A stretch of DNA of 64,000 bases from contig MU004188.1 of NCBI GenBank assembly GCA_010093605.1, positions 1,188,341 through 1,252,340 on the forward strand. The letters are read 5' to 3'. The position numbers and the translations under genes were made by a program. Positions 1-10,027 of the stretch are shown here, in pieces; within the stretch, counting starts at the first letter, position 1, and every line of letters starts with the position of its first letter. Below the pieces are notes generated by a model, which was not told the origin of the DNA, did no database searches, and worked only from the letters and a program-made list of their open reading frames with translations. The stretch comes from Lophium mytilinum. Its lineage: Eukaryota > Ascomycota > Dothideomycetes > Mytilinidiales > Mytilinidiaceae.

Positions 1-102
1 GTTAGCGACTGGTCCATCTATTCTGGCGACGTAGCATATCTTACCTGGCTTGCTGGCATAGTAAGAGTTGAACTTGCGCGTGAGGATGGAAACGACGGCC
101 AT
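1..102 (-). CDS. Mpv17/PMP22-like membrane protein, first exon only
   Basis: Only the first coding exon (102..45) is in the window, followed by an intron with donor GTAAGA that runs off the left edge. The exon encodes 19 residues plus one base, starting MAVVSILTRKFNSYYASKP. This resembles the N-terminus of one fungal group of Mpv17/PMP22 four-helix membrane proteins of mitochondria or peroxisomes, in which a short aromatic helix ending in YY..KP precedes the first membrane segment. The identification rests on this short stretch and is tentative. The ATG is followed by a clean open frame to a good donor site. The gene is divergent from the Zn2Cys6 regulator starting at 793. Confidence 0.4.
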   Translation of the reverse strand, partial: MAVVSILTRKFNSYYASKPGKICYVARIDGPVAN

Positions 103-792
103 TTGTATTAGGAACACTGCGGCGTGCAGGAGGGGCTGTTAGGGAGCGGAGTTGTCAGTAAGGGCAACAAAGTGAAAGGGTAGGTCCAGCTCACGACTTT
201 GCCGTAGATGTAGCGGCTGTTGAGAGCCCGGAGGAGGCGTTGAAGGGATACGGCTTCGATCATCTTGCCTGTGCGCTCCCGACGAAGATATGACGTTGAA
301 AGGCGGAAGGGTCGTTTGGCCGGTGGCGCGGCGCGGCGCACAGAAACTCGAACAAATCGCTGATAAAGGTCCTTCCGTGCCTGACGGTGGTTTCGTAGGT
401 GTGGAGGTCTATCTTCAAGTCTTTGTCTGCAAGGGACTGGAGGGAGGGCGAGTAGGTAGGTAATACTAGGCGGAGTAGTCCACCGACGTATGACCTGCAG
501 ACCTTTGTAACGTACACCGTAGTGGCTAAGCATCCTCCATCCTCCGAGCATGGATCTCGCAGACATACCCATAAGGTCTATACACTACGGAACATCATTT
601 TATGATTCTCATTAATAGCTATGCAAGAAGCCATCCAAGTTCCTCTTTGTACAGCCGATAGGTAGGGACCGAGATCTAAGTTGTTGCTTTCCTTATAACC
701 ATCTATTCCATCCCGCCCCACCATCGTCATCTCCATCTTCTCTGCATCTTCATCATCTCTGCACAACGAAACTGGTATAAGAGATCTGTTCC
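103..792. promoter_or_regulatory. Intergenic region between divergent genes
   Basis: About 690 bp separate the start codons of the minus-strand Mpv17-like gene and the plus-strand regulator, so both promoters must lie here. Open frames on the minus strand at 108-572 and 260-517 have no recognisable domain and the composition is mixed, so I do not call them genes. I saw no RNA gene or repeat. Confidence 0.4.
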
Positions 793-2691
793 ATGGTCGA
801 TCCAACGAAGTTCCCCATCCAGGGCCGACCTTACCGATCGCATAAAGTACCTGCCTGTAGAAGATGTCGAGCTCGTAAGATTCGGTGTCACATCGATATC
901 CCCAGCCAGCCGTGCCTTTCCTGTCGAGAAAGGCGTCTGACCTGTCAATATACGGAATCGCAGACACAAGCCGTCTTTGATGAAGATGGCAGCTCAGAAC
1001 GTACTGATGGGCGCTCGAAGAGACCACGCCTGAGCAACGCTGATGAAGTCGAGAACACAGCACCCTCGTACTCAGCTCCAAAAGCTTTAGTGGACTCATC
1101 TGACAGTTCTTCTATCATTGTCGGCCCAACAATCGCAGAAGATGTACAGATCCTGCAGAGACACATCTCACATCGTAGGCTGGGCCAGAGTCAATCCGAA
1201 TCTTACCAGTCGATATCACATGACATCGATCACCCGATACTCTACTTCTCCGTTCCTAGATGTCGTACTGGTCTCCCACTCCCCGATGCGGGTAAAACTC
1301 AGCCTGAGATCATAATACAGGTCCTAGCACCTTTCAAGCGCGAGGTCATTGCACTATATTCCGACTTCGTTCATCCCCATTTCCCTATTCTAAATGATGA
1401 GACATGCTCTGTTCTGCGCAATTACCAAAGTGGAAAGATCTCTCCGGCTTTGATGTGCTGTGTGTATGCTATTGCCACACCAAATTGGAAGAACTCAACG
1501 ACTCTGAAATTACACCCCAAACCGGACACCCATTTTCTCTGGAACAAATCTGTCTGCGCTCTCCTGGACGACTTCATTAGCCCAAGCCTCGCGACTATAT
1601 CCACCTCAGTCCTTGATCTAATTGGTCGTCCTTCCGAGACGATAGTTGGAAACAGCACCCTCTGCGGACGCACTATTGCTCTAGCTCAAAGCTTCGGTCT
1701 TCATCGGGATCCGTCTGATTGGAAAATTCGAGAGGATGAGAAGACAACTCGTATCCGATTATGGTGGGGTGTGCTGATCAATGACTATTGGCCTAGCATT
1801 TCATATGGATGTCCACCTCATATAAGCAGAAGCTTTTATGACGTTCCCGTACCCCTCGTGGCATTACTTGTTTCGTCGAAGGCAACATTGTCCCAGAAAC
1901 ACGCGTCCGCTTGCTTCACCCACCTATGCTGTCTAACACAGCTACTTGGAGACATTTTGCCCCTAGTGTACGCACTCCGACCCCGCCCACTGGAGCTTTT
2001 GCGAAGCGTGGACAGGCTCAAAGCCGATTTGAATAATGTTGAAGTGAAACTACCAGGCCGGCTCCCTGCATCTGGCCGTCCGGGTGCTAGTAACCTATGG
2101 TTTTGATTCCTTTCCATCAAGTTGCTGCTCAGTCGTTTAGCCCTGCGAGCGGAGATTTTGGTTGGCACTTCAGCTGACCCAAACTCGGAAAACGACCGAC
2201 TTCATGAGCTACGTGCATCCTCATCAGCTGTCGTTGAGTTTGTGTTGGGCTTGAAAGAAAGCCACTTTCAAGACTTCTGGCTTCCCTACACTGCACATAT
2301 GTTGGTCCTTGCCACAATGATCTCACTGCGCTGCACTGTGGAAACGAAGGAAGCGGATTTAAAAAATGCATCCATATCTCGTCTGGAACAATTCATCGCA
2401 CATATTCAGCACGCTCGAGACCAATACGACTGGGACATCGCAGATGTCTGCCTAGAGCGATGTTCAGAATCGGTGATGAAGATGGCCTCATTGATGGCCC
2501 AGGAAGTCCAAGCAGCTTCGGATTCCGCAATATCTACCTCCAATGAGGCTGGAACTGAAGAGGTTCAATTGAATGCCCTGGACGCTGACTCTTCTCTCCT
2601 TTTTTCTAACTCGTTCGATCCGGCTGTCTTCGATTTCTCATGGGACGCCCTTTGGGACACTCCATCTGGGCTATCAAACTTCAATGTTTGA
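793..2691 (+). CDS. Zn2Cys6 fungal transcription factor, interrupted by an in-frame TGA
   Basis: Nuclear DNA-binding regulator. Residues 22-52 form a Zn(II)2Cys6 binuclear cluster with the six-cysteine pattern CRRCRARKIRC...CLSCRERRLTC. The middle part (about residues 175-430) is a fungal-specific regulator domain, with the hallmark SFGLHRDPSDWKI and RLWWGVLINDYW stretches. The frame is open to a TGA at 2104-2106 (codon 438) and then open again in the same frame to the stop ending at 2691. The protein on both sides of the TGA (SNLWF / FLSIKLLLSRLALRA) looks like one conserved helix of the family, so the TGA appears to fall inside coding sequence. Alternatives are a 51-nt GTAACC...GTTTAG intron that would remove this helix, readthrough, or an assembly error. 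The 3' end converges on the aminotransferase gene about 190 bp away. Full length would be 632 residues. Confidence 0.8.
2104..2106 (+). other. In-frame TGA inside the Zn2Cys6 gene
   Basis: The codon after TGG TTT is TGA, and the same frame then continues for 195 codons with family-like sequence. Single transitions from CGA or TGG would produce it. Confidence 0.7.
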
Positions 2692-2885
2692 CTATGAAAC
2701 AACCCGTCACAGATCCTTGTACACTTGTCTGCCGCTGCGTGAAGTTCCCCGGTACACTTTGAACAGTTTGAACTGCGTTGATTCGAGCAATTTCTTGGAG
2801 CCCCATGAAAAGTAGCGGAATTGCACGAGTCTCTCTGGTAAGGCAATGCAATTTTAATATGACTCATTTTGCCTGGCGTCGAGAC

Positions 2886-4312
2886 TCAAAGATTAGGACT
2901 AATTAGACCCGAAGAGAGCTGATACAGCGGCAGTGTCCCCTCCGTCAACGCAAACGCCTTCTCCATAATCTCCAGTCCCTCCTCGAGTTCCTCCTCTGTG
3001 ATCGTAATCGGAGGCGCAATTCTGAATACTCCAGAGAAGCTCTGCATAGTCCCAAGCTGCGCCCAAAGACCCAGCTCCGTCATTTGTCTCCCAATCCTGT
3101 CGCCAAGTTCCAGACCTGGTTCCTTAGTCGCTCTATCGACTACGATCTCAACTCCAGCCATCAGACCGCGACCCCGAACATCACCAATGCAGCCATACCG
3201 TTGCTGAAGACGGAGCAAGCCAACGTTCAGTAATTTGCCCAGCTCACGGGATCTTTCGACCAGACCATCACGGACGACGATCTCGAGGACTTTGTCGCCA
3301 ACTGAGGCTGGGAGTGGGTCGTTGATGTGGGTGGTGTAGAACGTATAGTGGTGCTCCTTTGCAAACTCCGCAATCTTGTCACTCGTCATGACCGCACTGA
3401 GGGGCAGTCCATTGCCCATTGTCTTCGAAAGCGTCAAGATATCGGGAACCACTCCATCGCCATCATGCTGGAAGGCGAACATATCGCCAGCTCTTCCAAT
3501 CGCCGTCTGTGCCTCATCAACAATCAGAAGCATATCTCGCCTCTCGCAGTGCTCTTTCAGCGCCTTCAGATACCCCCGAGGAAGCTCATGCATACCCCCA
3601 GAAGACAGGATCGGCTCAACGATAACAGCAGCAAGCGACCCACAAGTCTGGCGATCGATGAGGGAGAAGCCGTAATCGAGCTCCGTCTTCCAGTCATACG
3701 AACCATCGGGATGGCGGAAGATAGATCGATATGCGTTCGGAGCTTGAAGAACGAAGTTACCCGGGTACTGCAACAGTCACCATTCGCTCTGCTGTTAGAT
3801 TATAGAAGAGGGAGACCTACAGGAGGCCCATACCCCGCCCGATTGGAATGATACTGCGCCCCGTTCGCCGCACCCACCATCCCATGCCAACTCGCACTGA
3901 GCCCCACAACTTCATACTTCCCGGTATAGAACTTCGCCAGGCGGAGCGCAGCCTCGTTGCTTTCGCCCCCCGTGCTCAGGAAGAAGGCTTTGTCTAGCCC
4001 CTTTGGCGTGAGACTCGTCAATCGCATGGCTAGGGAGATGGGTGGGGGCGAGAGCATGCCGCTGAATAGGTGGTCGAGGGATGCAGCGTGCTCCGAGATG
4101 ACCTTCACGATCTCGGGATTGCCGTGCCCGATGAGGCACGACATTTGGCCCGACGTCCAGTCGAGCATGCGATGGCCGATGGCCGTGTAGATGTAGACAC
4201 CGCGAGCGTGGGTGATGATGTCTTTGTGGAATTCGGAGCCGTAGGTGAGGAGGGACGAGGTGGCATCAGCTTGAAGCTTAGATTGGTCGATGTTAGTGTA
4301 GAGGTGTGCCAT
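2886..4312 (-). CDS. Class-III PLP aminotransferase, 2,2-dialkylglycine decarboxylase-like
   Basis: Two exons (4312..3821 and 3767..2886) with a 53-bp GTAGGT...CAG intron give 457 residues, the usual size for fold-type I class-III aminotransferases. Visible motifs are the PLP-contacting aspartate in LLIVDEAQTAIGRAGDM and the Schiff-base lysine in ILTLSKTMGNGLPLSAV. The stretch VEPILSSGGMHELPRGYL and the downstream spacing are closest in memory to 2,2-dialkylglycine decarboxylases, which couple decarboxylation of dialkylglycines to transamination of pyruvate. Assignment to the family is firm; substrate is inference, since ornithine, GABA and other omega-aminotransferases share the scaffold. 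There is no obvious mitochondrial leader, so a cytosolic enzyme is likely. The first in-frame ATG after upstream stops was chosen as the start. The regulator gene converges on its 3' end. Confidence 0.88.
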
Positions 4313-4706
4313 AGTCTCGGTTTTAGTGTTGTTATGAAGTGATTGAGCGAAGTGTGGTGTTTAGGAAAGATGGAAGACTCTGAGAGCTGGATGAGATACT
4401 TGGCCTCTTTATATCTTGATGTAGGACTATGCATGTAGTACAGATAGGAGCTGCGGGCACTGTCGGGAAACTTATGCGGAAAAGAGACGGGGAAGTCACG
4501 TGCCTGCTAACTACTGTCCGCATCATTGAGATAGATAAGTAGACAAGGTTGCATACTAGGTTCATATATGCACAGCTCGTAGGGCCGTTATGAGTCATCC
4601 AAATGGCATTCTTATGGCTAGACGCAACATCACTTTTGGACCTCAGTCCAGGTCTTGGGACCAGTGACATGTTTGACCTAGTTCGATCTGTGTATACAAC
4701 GCCTTT
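4313..4706. other. Intergenic region
   Basis: A 394-bp gap between the stop of TRS65 and the start of the aminotransferase, both on the minus strand. It holds the 3' region of TRS65 and the promoter of the aminotransferase. I see no gene or repeat. Confidence 0.5.
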
Positions 4707-6585
4707 CTATTCCTTTGCAATAATGCTGGGCAAGTCCCTGATATCTGTCGCTTCTTGAGTGGCTAAATCTACAACACGTAGAGCATCTACAGATAAAACA
4801 CCCGATGCAAGAGCAAGAAACTTGAGCTCAGCAGTGTAGCATGCCCCGGGACTTAGATGTCTAGAAAAGAGCGTCAGTACGCGCTTTTAGCACCAGTAGA
4901 TTTTGAACGTACCCTATCCTGACGTCTGTTGTCAAGCTGACCAGGTCCGCTGGTTCTTGCCTTGCATTCTTTTGTTTCGCATAGACGATGTTGTCATCTA
5001 CTACAGCTTTGGTCAGAAGCTCGTCTTTCCCTTGCTGCTTTCCTGTAGAGGATGTAGATGATAGCGGCCTGTGTTTCTCCAGGTCTGATCGTCTGCGTTT
5101 TGGAATGACCAACACGGCCAGTTTTCGAGCCTTGTCTGAGCGATTTACAATGAAGACATCCCAATGGAAAATGCCTCCCACTTTGACTCTTGACGGACCA
5201 GATATAGTCAAGCTTATATTGATGTCCTGGGGCTCTGTTTCTTCAGCTGCGCTGAGATCCCCTTGTGCTGGGGGTAGTGAATCGGGGCCAGGTGGTTTCG
5301 ATCGTTGAGTGCCTGTAGATCGGCCGAGTGTATTGAAGCCTCTGAGTGCAGGATTGGATCCCACAGAGAAATCAACGGTCGTTCTCCAATCTATTGAGAG
5401 CTTCGGGCGACAGTCTTCTGAGGCAAGGGCTTTGGCCGAGATCTTGAGATCCAATTGTTGCACTCCAATCTCCTCCACAGGAGCTCCAACAACTACAGCG
5501 TCTGGAATGAGCTTGTAAAGGAGGGTGACTTGGTCGCCTGGGTTGCAGACTGTAGACTTGGCGTCCCCATATGGTTCCACATGACCTCCTTGCAAGACAA
5601 GTTCTACGGAGTCAATAGCTACACTACAGCTTGTGATATGCGCAATTTCGAGGTCCAGGGAGGCAATCACAGCAGTGTCCTTCAGTGAGGATTGCCACCG
5701 GGAGTACCGTATCCTCCATATTAGCGCAGGGACCACTTTGAAAAGACGACGTTGTCCGCTTCTGACAGGCCGCATCAGCTCTCTTGCTATGGGGGCCGTC
5801 GGCGCAACCTTGCTTATTCGCATGGCTGAAAGATGGGGCACAACACCTTCCAACCCCGGCTCGTCGCGGAAGGACTGAAGGAGATTGAGTGCGGTTGGAA
5901 CTTTGCTTGGAAGATATTCATCTTGAATGACGGTTTTCTTGATCTTTGCTGGAGGCTTGAGAGATGCTGCTGGTGCAAAATATAAGCCCGGCTTATTTAG
6001 TCTTGCTCTTGGGCGGCCTGAGAGTGTAAGCAGCGAGCTGGGATGTTAAGGGGGTCACTTTACTTATGAATACCTCCACTTTCCAGACAACGTAGATGTG
6101 TGTGTTGGCCTCGCTCTCGTGAATGCAGACGATGGGATCAAACGAGTCCTTGATGGTTTCTGAATAGAGCAACTCTTTGGTCGGGGGCGTAAATGTTTCG
6201 GCCTCAGGATTTGGGGCTGTGTTGACTGCGTATAGCTCCAAGTTGATGGCAAGCCTCGACAGGTATGATTTCAGTGTGCTTTCTTCGATTTGAGGTGTCC
6301 TCAGCACGACCATCACGGGCAGAAGCTCATCTATATGCCTGAAAATGAGTAAGAGAGCTTGCGCAACCAAGTGACAGAAAGTCCATGCTTACCGAACAGA
6401 AGGAACTGTCTTTGGGAGACAAAAGGAAGAATAGAGCTAGTCTCATCTTCCACGGAGCCGTCCCACGATTGCAGAAGCTCTTCAATATCAACGGACGAGG
6501 ACGGGGCAAGAACCTCTAGTACAGAGCTCTCCGCAAATTCTACGCTTCCCCGAGGTCTTTCCTCCGCTGGCTCGACGGTCGACAT
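4707..6585 (-). CDS. TRS65: TRAPPII complex subunit Trs65
   Basis: Trs65 (Kre11) is a TRAPPII-specific subunit that supports Rab activation at the late Golgi. Four exons (6585..6393, 6330..6064, 6017..4913, 4860..4707) give 572 residues. Frame-consistent introns are 62, 46 and 52 bp. Recognisable family stretches include RQFLLFDELLPVMVVLRTP near residue 60, the Ig-like region with LTISGPSRVKVGGIFHWDV, and the C-terminal LVSLTTDVRIGHLSPGACYT followed by LRVVDLATQE and the terminal DIRDLPSIIA. The last exon is only about 50 codons and carries this conserved tail. For intron 1, the acceptor ATATAG was chosen over the nearer TTCAG because only it keeps the frame. A 216-bp divergent promoter is shared with PRP40. 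Confidence 0.85.
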
Positions 6586-6801
6586 CCTTTAGACGACGCG
6601 TACTCAGTCCATCGAGGAATTATTCTCCCTGATGTTGGGTGAAGGTGAGGACGACGTCGCCTTATGAGGAAAGGCGGTGCCAAGAGCGCACGGACCACAT
6701 CTAAATTAGAGATCTTCATGCGCGACGAGGCTACAACAGCTCTGCCTTCTTTTCACCTCGACACCAACACCGCCAACCAACACCGCCATCCAACCGCAGA
6801 G
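6586..6801. promoter_or_regulatory. Compact bidirectional promoter, TRS65/PRP40
   Basis: Only 216 bp separate the two start codons. An upstream in-frame ATG at 6664 would extend Prp40 by 46 residues, but that extension has no family character and would leave under 80 bp for both promoters. I therefore place it in the leader. Confidence 0.5.
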
Positions 6802-9427
6802 ATGAACGGCCCCCTAAATCCTCCTTCGGTCTGGCAAAAGGCCCAGACTGAGGCGGGGCGGCCCTATTACTTCCATAAAGAGACGAGAGCGACGCGATGG
6901 GACGCGCCAGAAGAGTATATGGATCCCGTAGAGGTGAGCATTGATTGCCGTTGGCAACACTGTCCCGTTTCCGTCCCTTCACCAGTAGATGCTAACCTGA
7001 ATATAGCGCGCTTGTGTCGGCACTCAATGGAAGGTTCACCATACGGAAGTTGGCAGGCGATATTACTACCATAACGAAACTAAGAAGACTTCCTGGGAAG
7101 TTCCTACAGAGATCGAAGAGAAGCTGAAGAAGTTTGAGCAGCCTCCGGTTCGGCCAGTGCCTTCGCAAGTGAACTGATTCCGCTTTTGAAACGCTCTAAC
7201 ATCTCAACAGTGCTCCAACCTTTGTCGCCGGTGGCCCTATGCGCCCTCCTCAAAACAACTACCGAGATCGCGATGACTATGATCGCAATGACCGCATTGG
7301 CCCAGACCGACAGATTGGATTTCGTGGTGACCCCGAGCGTGGATACCGAGCCGACCCCGAGCGCAACGCCAACATAACCTCCCTGACTTCCCAGACCGAC
7401 CCAGAGTACAGTTCATTCGAAGAAGCGGAAGCGGCCTTCATGAAGCTCCTGAGGCGCGTTGGCGCTCAACCCGAGTGGAGCTGGGAACAGACTGTCCGTG
7501 CCACCGTCAAGGATCCACAGTACCGAGCCTTAAAGGACCCCAAAGACCGAAAGTCGGCATTCGAGAAGTACGTGGTTGAAGTGCGCGCACAAGAGAAGGA
7601 CAAGGAAAAGGATAGGCTCGCCAAGCTCCGTGCCGACTTTGCTTCCATGCTGAGCTCACACCCCGAGATCAAACACTACACGCGCTGGAAGACGGCTCGC
7701 CCGATTATTGAGGAGGAGAGCATATTCCGATCTGCGAAGTCCGATGATGAGCGTAGACAGCTATTCGAGGAGTACATTGTGGATCTCAAGAAGTCAACCG
7801 CAGCGGAGGAGGCCAAGAACCGTAGTGCTGCCTTGGAGGAGATCATGGAAATTCTGCGTGCTATGCATCTTGAGCCATATACGCGTTGGTCGAGCGCACA
7901 GGAAATTCTCCAATCCAACTCACACATCAAGAACGACGAGAAGTTCCAGTCACTCACCAAGCTAGACATTCTGAAGGCTTTCGACAATCACATCAAGGCA
8001 CTCGAGCGTAGCTTCAACGATCAGCGCCAGAAGCAGAAAGCTTTGAAGACTAGGCGCGAGCGACAGGCTCGAGAAGGGTTCCTCGGCCTTTTAAAGGAAC
8101 TTAAATCGGAGAAGAAAATCAATGCCAATTCAAAGTGGATGGAAGTCCACGCGTTGGTTGAAAACGACGATCGGTACATTGCGATGCTGGGTAACTCTGG
8201 ATCATCACCTCTGGATCTCTTCTGGGATTTGATCGAAGAGGAGGATAGAGCAATTCGTCTGAGGCGTAACGAGGCTATGGACGTTCTGGATGTGAGTGTC
8301 GCAGCCCCTTTCAACGATAATTACTAACTCCTTCAGGACACGCATTTTGAAGTCACACCTAAGACTACCTTCGACGAGTTCCTCTCTGTTATGAAAGCTG
8401 ATCGACGCACAGCGGATCTCGATAGCGACTACGTGAAACTCATTTTCGAGCGCATCCGCGACAAAGTAATGAGGCGAACCGAAGACGAGAAGCATCATGC
8501 AGAACGCGCCCAAATGCGCAACTTTGACAAACTTCGCTCTAAGATCAAGCATCTCGAACCACCAGTCGCAGTGGGGGACACTTGGGACCAGGTACGTCCC
8601 CGCCTTGAGAAGTTTGAGGAGTATCGTGCTCTTGACTCGGATGAGCTTCGCCGTTCCGCATTCGAAAAGACCATGCGGCGCCTCAAGGAGCGGGACGACG
8701 AAGAGCGACGCGATCATCGACCCCGGGATCGTGGTGATCGATACAGCAGCCACCGCGACCGCGAGCGGGACTACCGAGATAATCACGCTGACTCCCATCG
8801 TCGTCGTCGGACTCGGACTCGCTCTCCAGAGCCAGACGCCTATCAAGAGGACCGCAAGAAGGCGCAGGAAAACCGGGAGAAGCAGTATCGCAAGGGTGGA
8901 AGCAGCACCGGTCTGTCTCCGCCGTATCGGCGCGACAGGGAGGACCGCGAGCGTGATCGCACTCGGGATCGAGGAGACAGGTATGATAGGGGATCCAGAC
9001 AAGTCAGTTTGAGCCACTATGACCGCGAACGTAGAGAGCGCGAAGCCGAGCGGGAGCGTGACTACGTTAGCCGTGCGGATCCTCGGGACCGTGGCAGCGA
9101 GCTCGACTATGGTGACAGCCGTCCTGGTAGCATGAGGCGCCGTAGGGACAGCGATGCCGGCAGTCCTGGCAGCAGGAGAGACAACAAGGTCAACACCCCC
9201 CCCCCCCTTCTATTTGATCTACGCATACTGCCACAGCGCCTCTTATGCTGCCCCATCTCAACTTTTAACCAACTTTGGGGTATTCTCTAAATCTAAGTAT
9301 CGTACTAACACTTTCTCAGCGCGTGCGCCGTTCTCGAACTCCCGCCGCCCCGCCTACACCTGCTCCCGCCGCTGAGGATCCAGGCCTCCGGTCTGGCAGC
9401 GAAGAGGGCGAACTGGCCGAAGACTAG
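6802..9427 (+). CDS. PRP40: Pre-mRNA processing factor Prp40 (WW and FF domains)
   Basis: U1 snRNP-associated factor that bridges the 5' splice site and branch-point proteins. Five exons (6802..6933, 7007..7164, 7211..8291, 8337..9188, 9320..9427) give 776 residues. Two WW domains lie at about residues 6-40 (WQKAQTEAGRPYYFHKETRATRW) and 48-80 (WKVHHTEVGRRYYYHNETKKTSW). FF domains follow from about residue 150 to 560, for example FMKLLRRVGAQPEWSWEQ and FASMLSSHPEIKHYTRWK. The tail is rich in RD/RE/RS dipeptides and ends in an acidic SGSEEGELAED. Intron 2 only keeps the frame if it uses a GC donor (GCAAGT). The last intron (131 bp) has a weak GTCAAC donor followed by 12 consecutive C. Confidence 0.92.
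7165..7210 (+). other. GC-AG intron in PRP40
   Basis: The 46-bp intron starts GCAAGT, the common form of GC donor, and ends AACAG. The overlapping GT five bases downstream (GTGAAC) would put the next exon out of frame. The GC donor joins VRPVPS to APTFVAGG in frame. Confidence 0.75.
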
Positions 9428-10027
9428 CCCCAGCGATAGACCCGCTTAGCTCGATCAGATCAGATCAATTTCACTTCCGGTACGTGTTCACTTTCACGAG
9501 ATTTCAGAACTCTCGATTTTCTTCTCTAGCCCATGTTCTCTATTCCTCTAAATGGGGTTTAATTCAAAACTTTTGCATGTGGCGAATTGCAGGCGGATAA
9601 TCGGAAACGGAGAAGGTTAGCAACAGGTATTCTCCTAGTACAGTAGTTGGCAGTAGTCTAGCTTGAAAATTCAGGGGACTCTACTATTCGTCTGCGCTCG
9701 AGGATGTGATGGTGAGGTGAAGTCGTCACTGACAGCGGCCCCCTAACTTGACCCGTGCGACCTACCTACCTAGACGAATACCAATTGTAGCTGGCATCGT
9801 GTTAGGTAGAGAACATGTGGCACAGGAGGTCGGCGCGCTGTCGCCAGCAGCGTTGGTCATCCTCGTCGTCGTCTTCATCAGACCCGACCTCCTCGTCGGG
9901 CAAACCACCAGAACGCCGTCCGATGCCGCCTTTCCTGCTGCCGCTACCGCCGCCCGATGCACCTAGAACGCCTTTATCCGAAATGCTGGGGGGAGGGGGC
10001 TGTTGGTTCTTCTTTGGGACGCCCTTT
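9428..10027. other. Intergenic region between convergent genes
   Basis: 600 bp hold the 3' regions of PRP40 and RLI1. An open frame on the minus strand (9802-10083) overlaps the last RLI1 exon in another frame and is Gly/Asp-rich low complexity, so I do not call it. No gene is seen. Confidence 0.5.

Noticed and set aside
108-572. 154-codon minus-strand open frame upstream of the Mpv17-like gene
   Set aside because: No domain, competing frame at 260-517, and it lies in the promoter between divergent genes.
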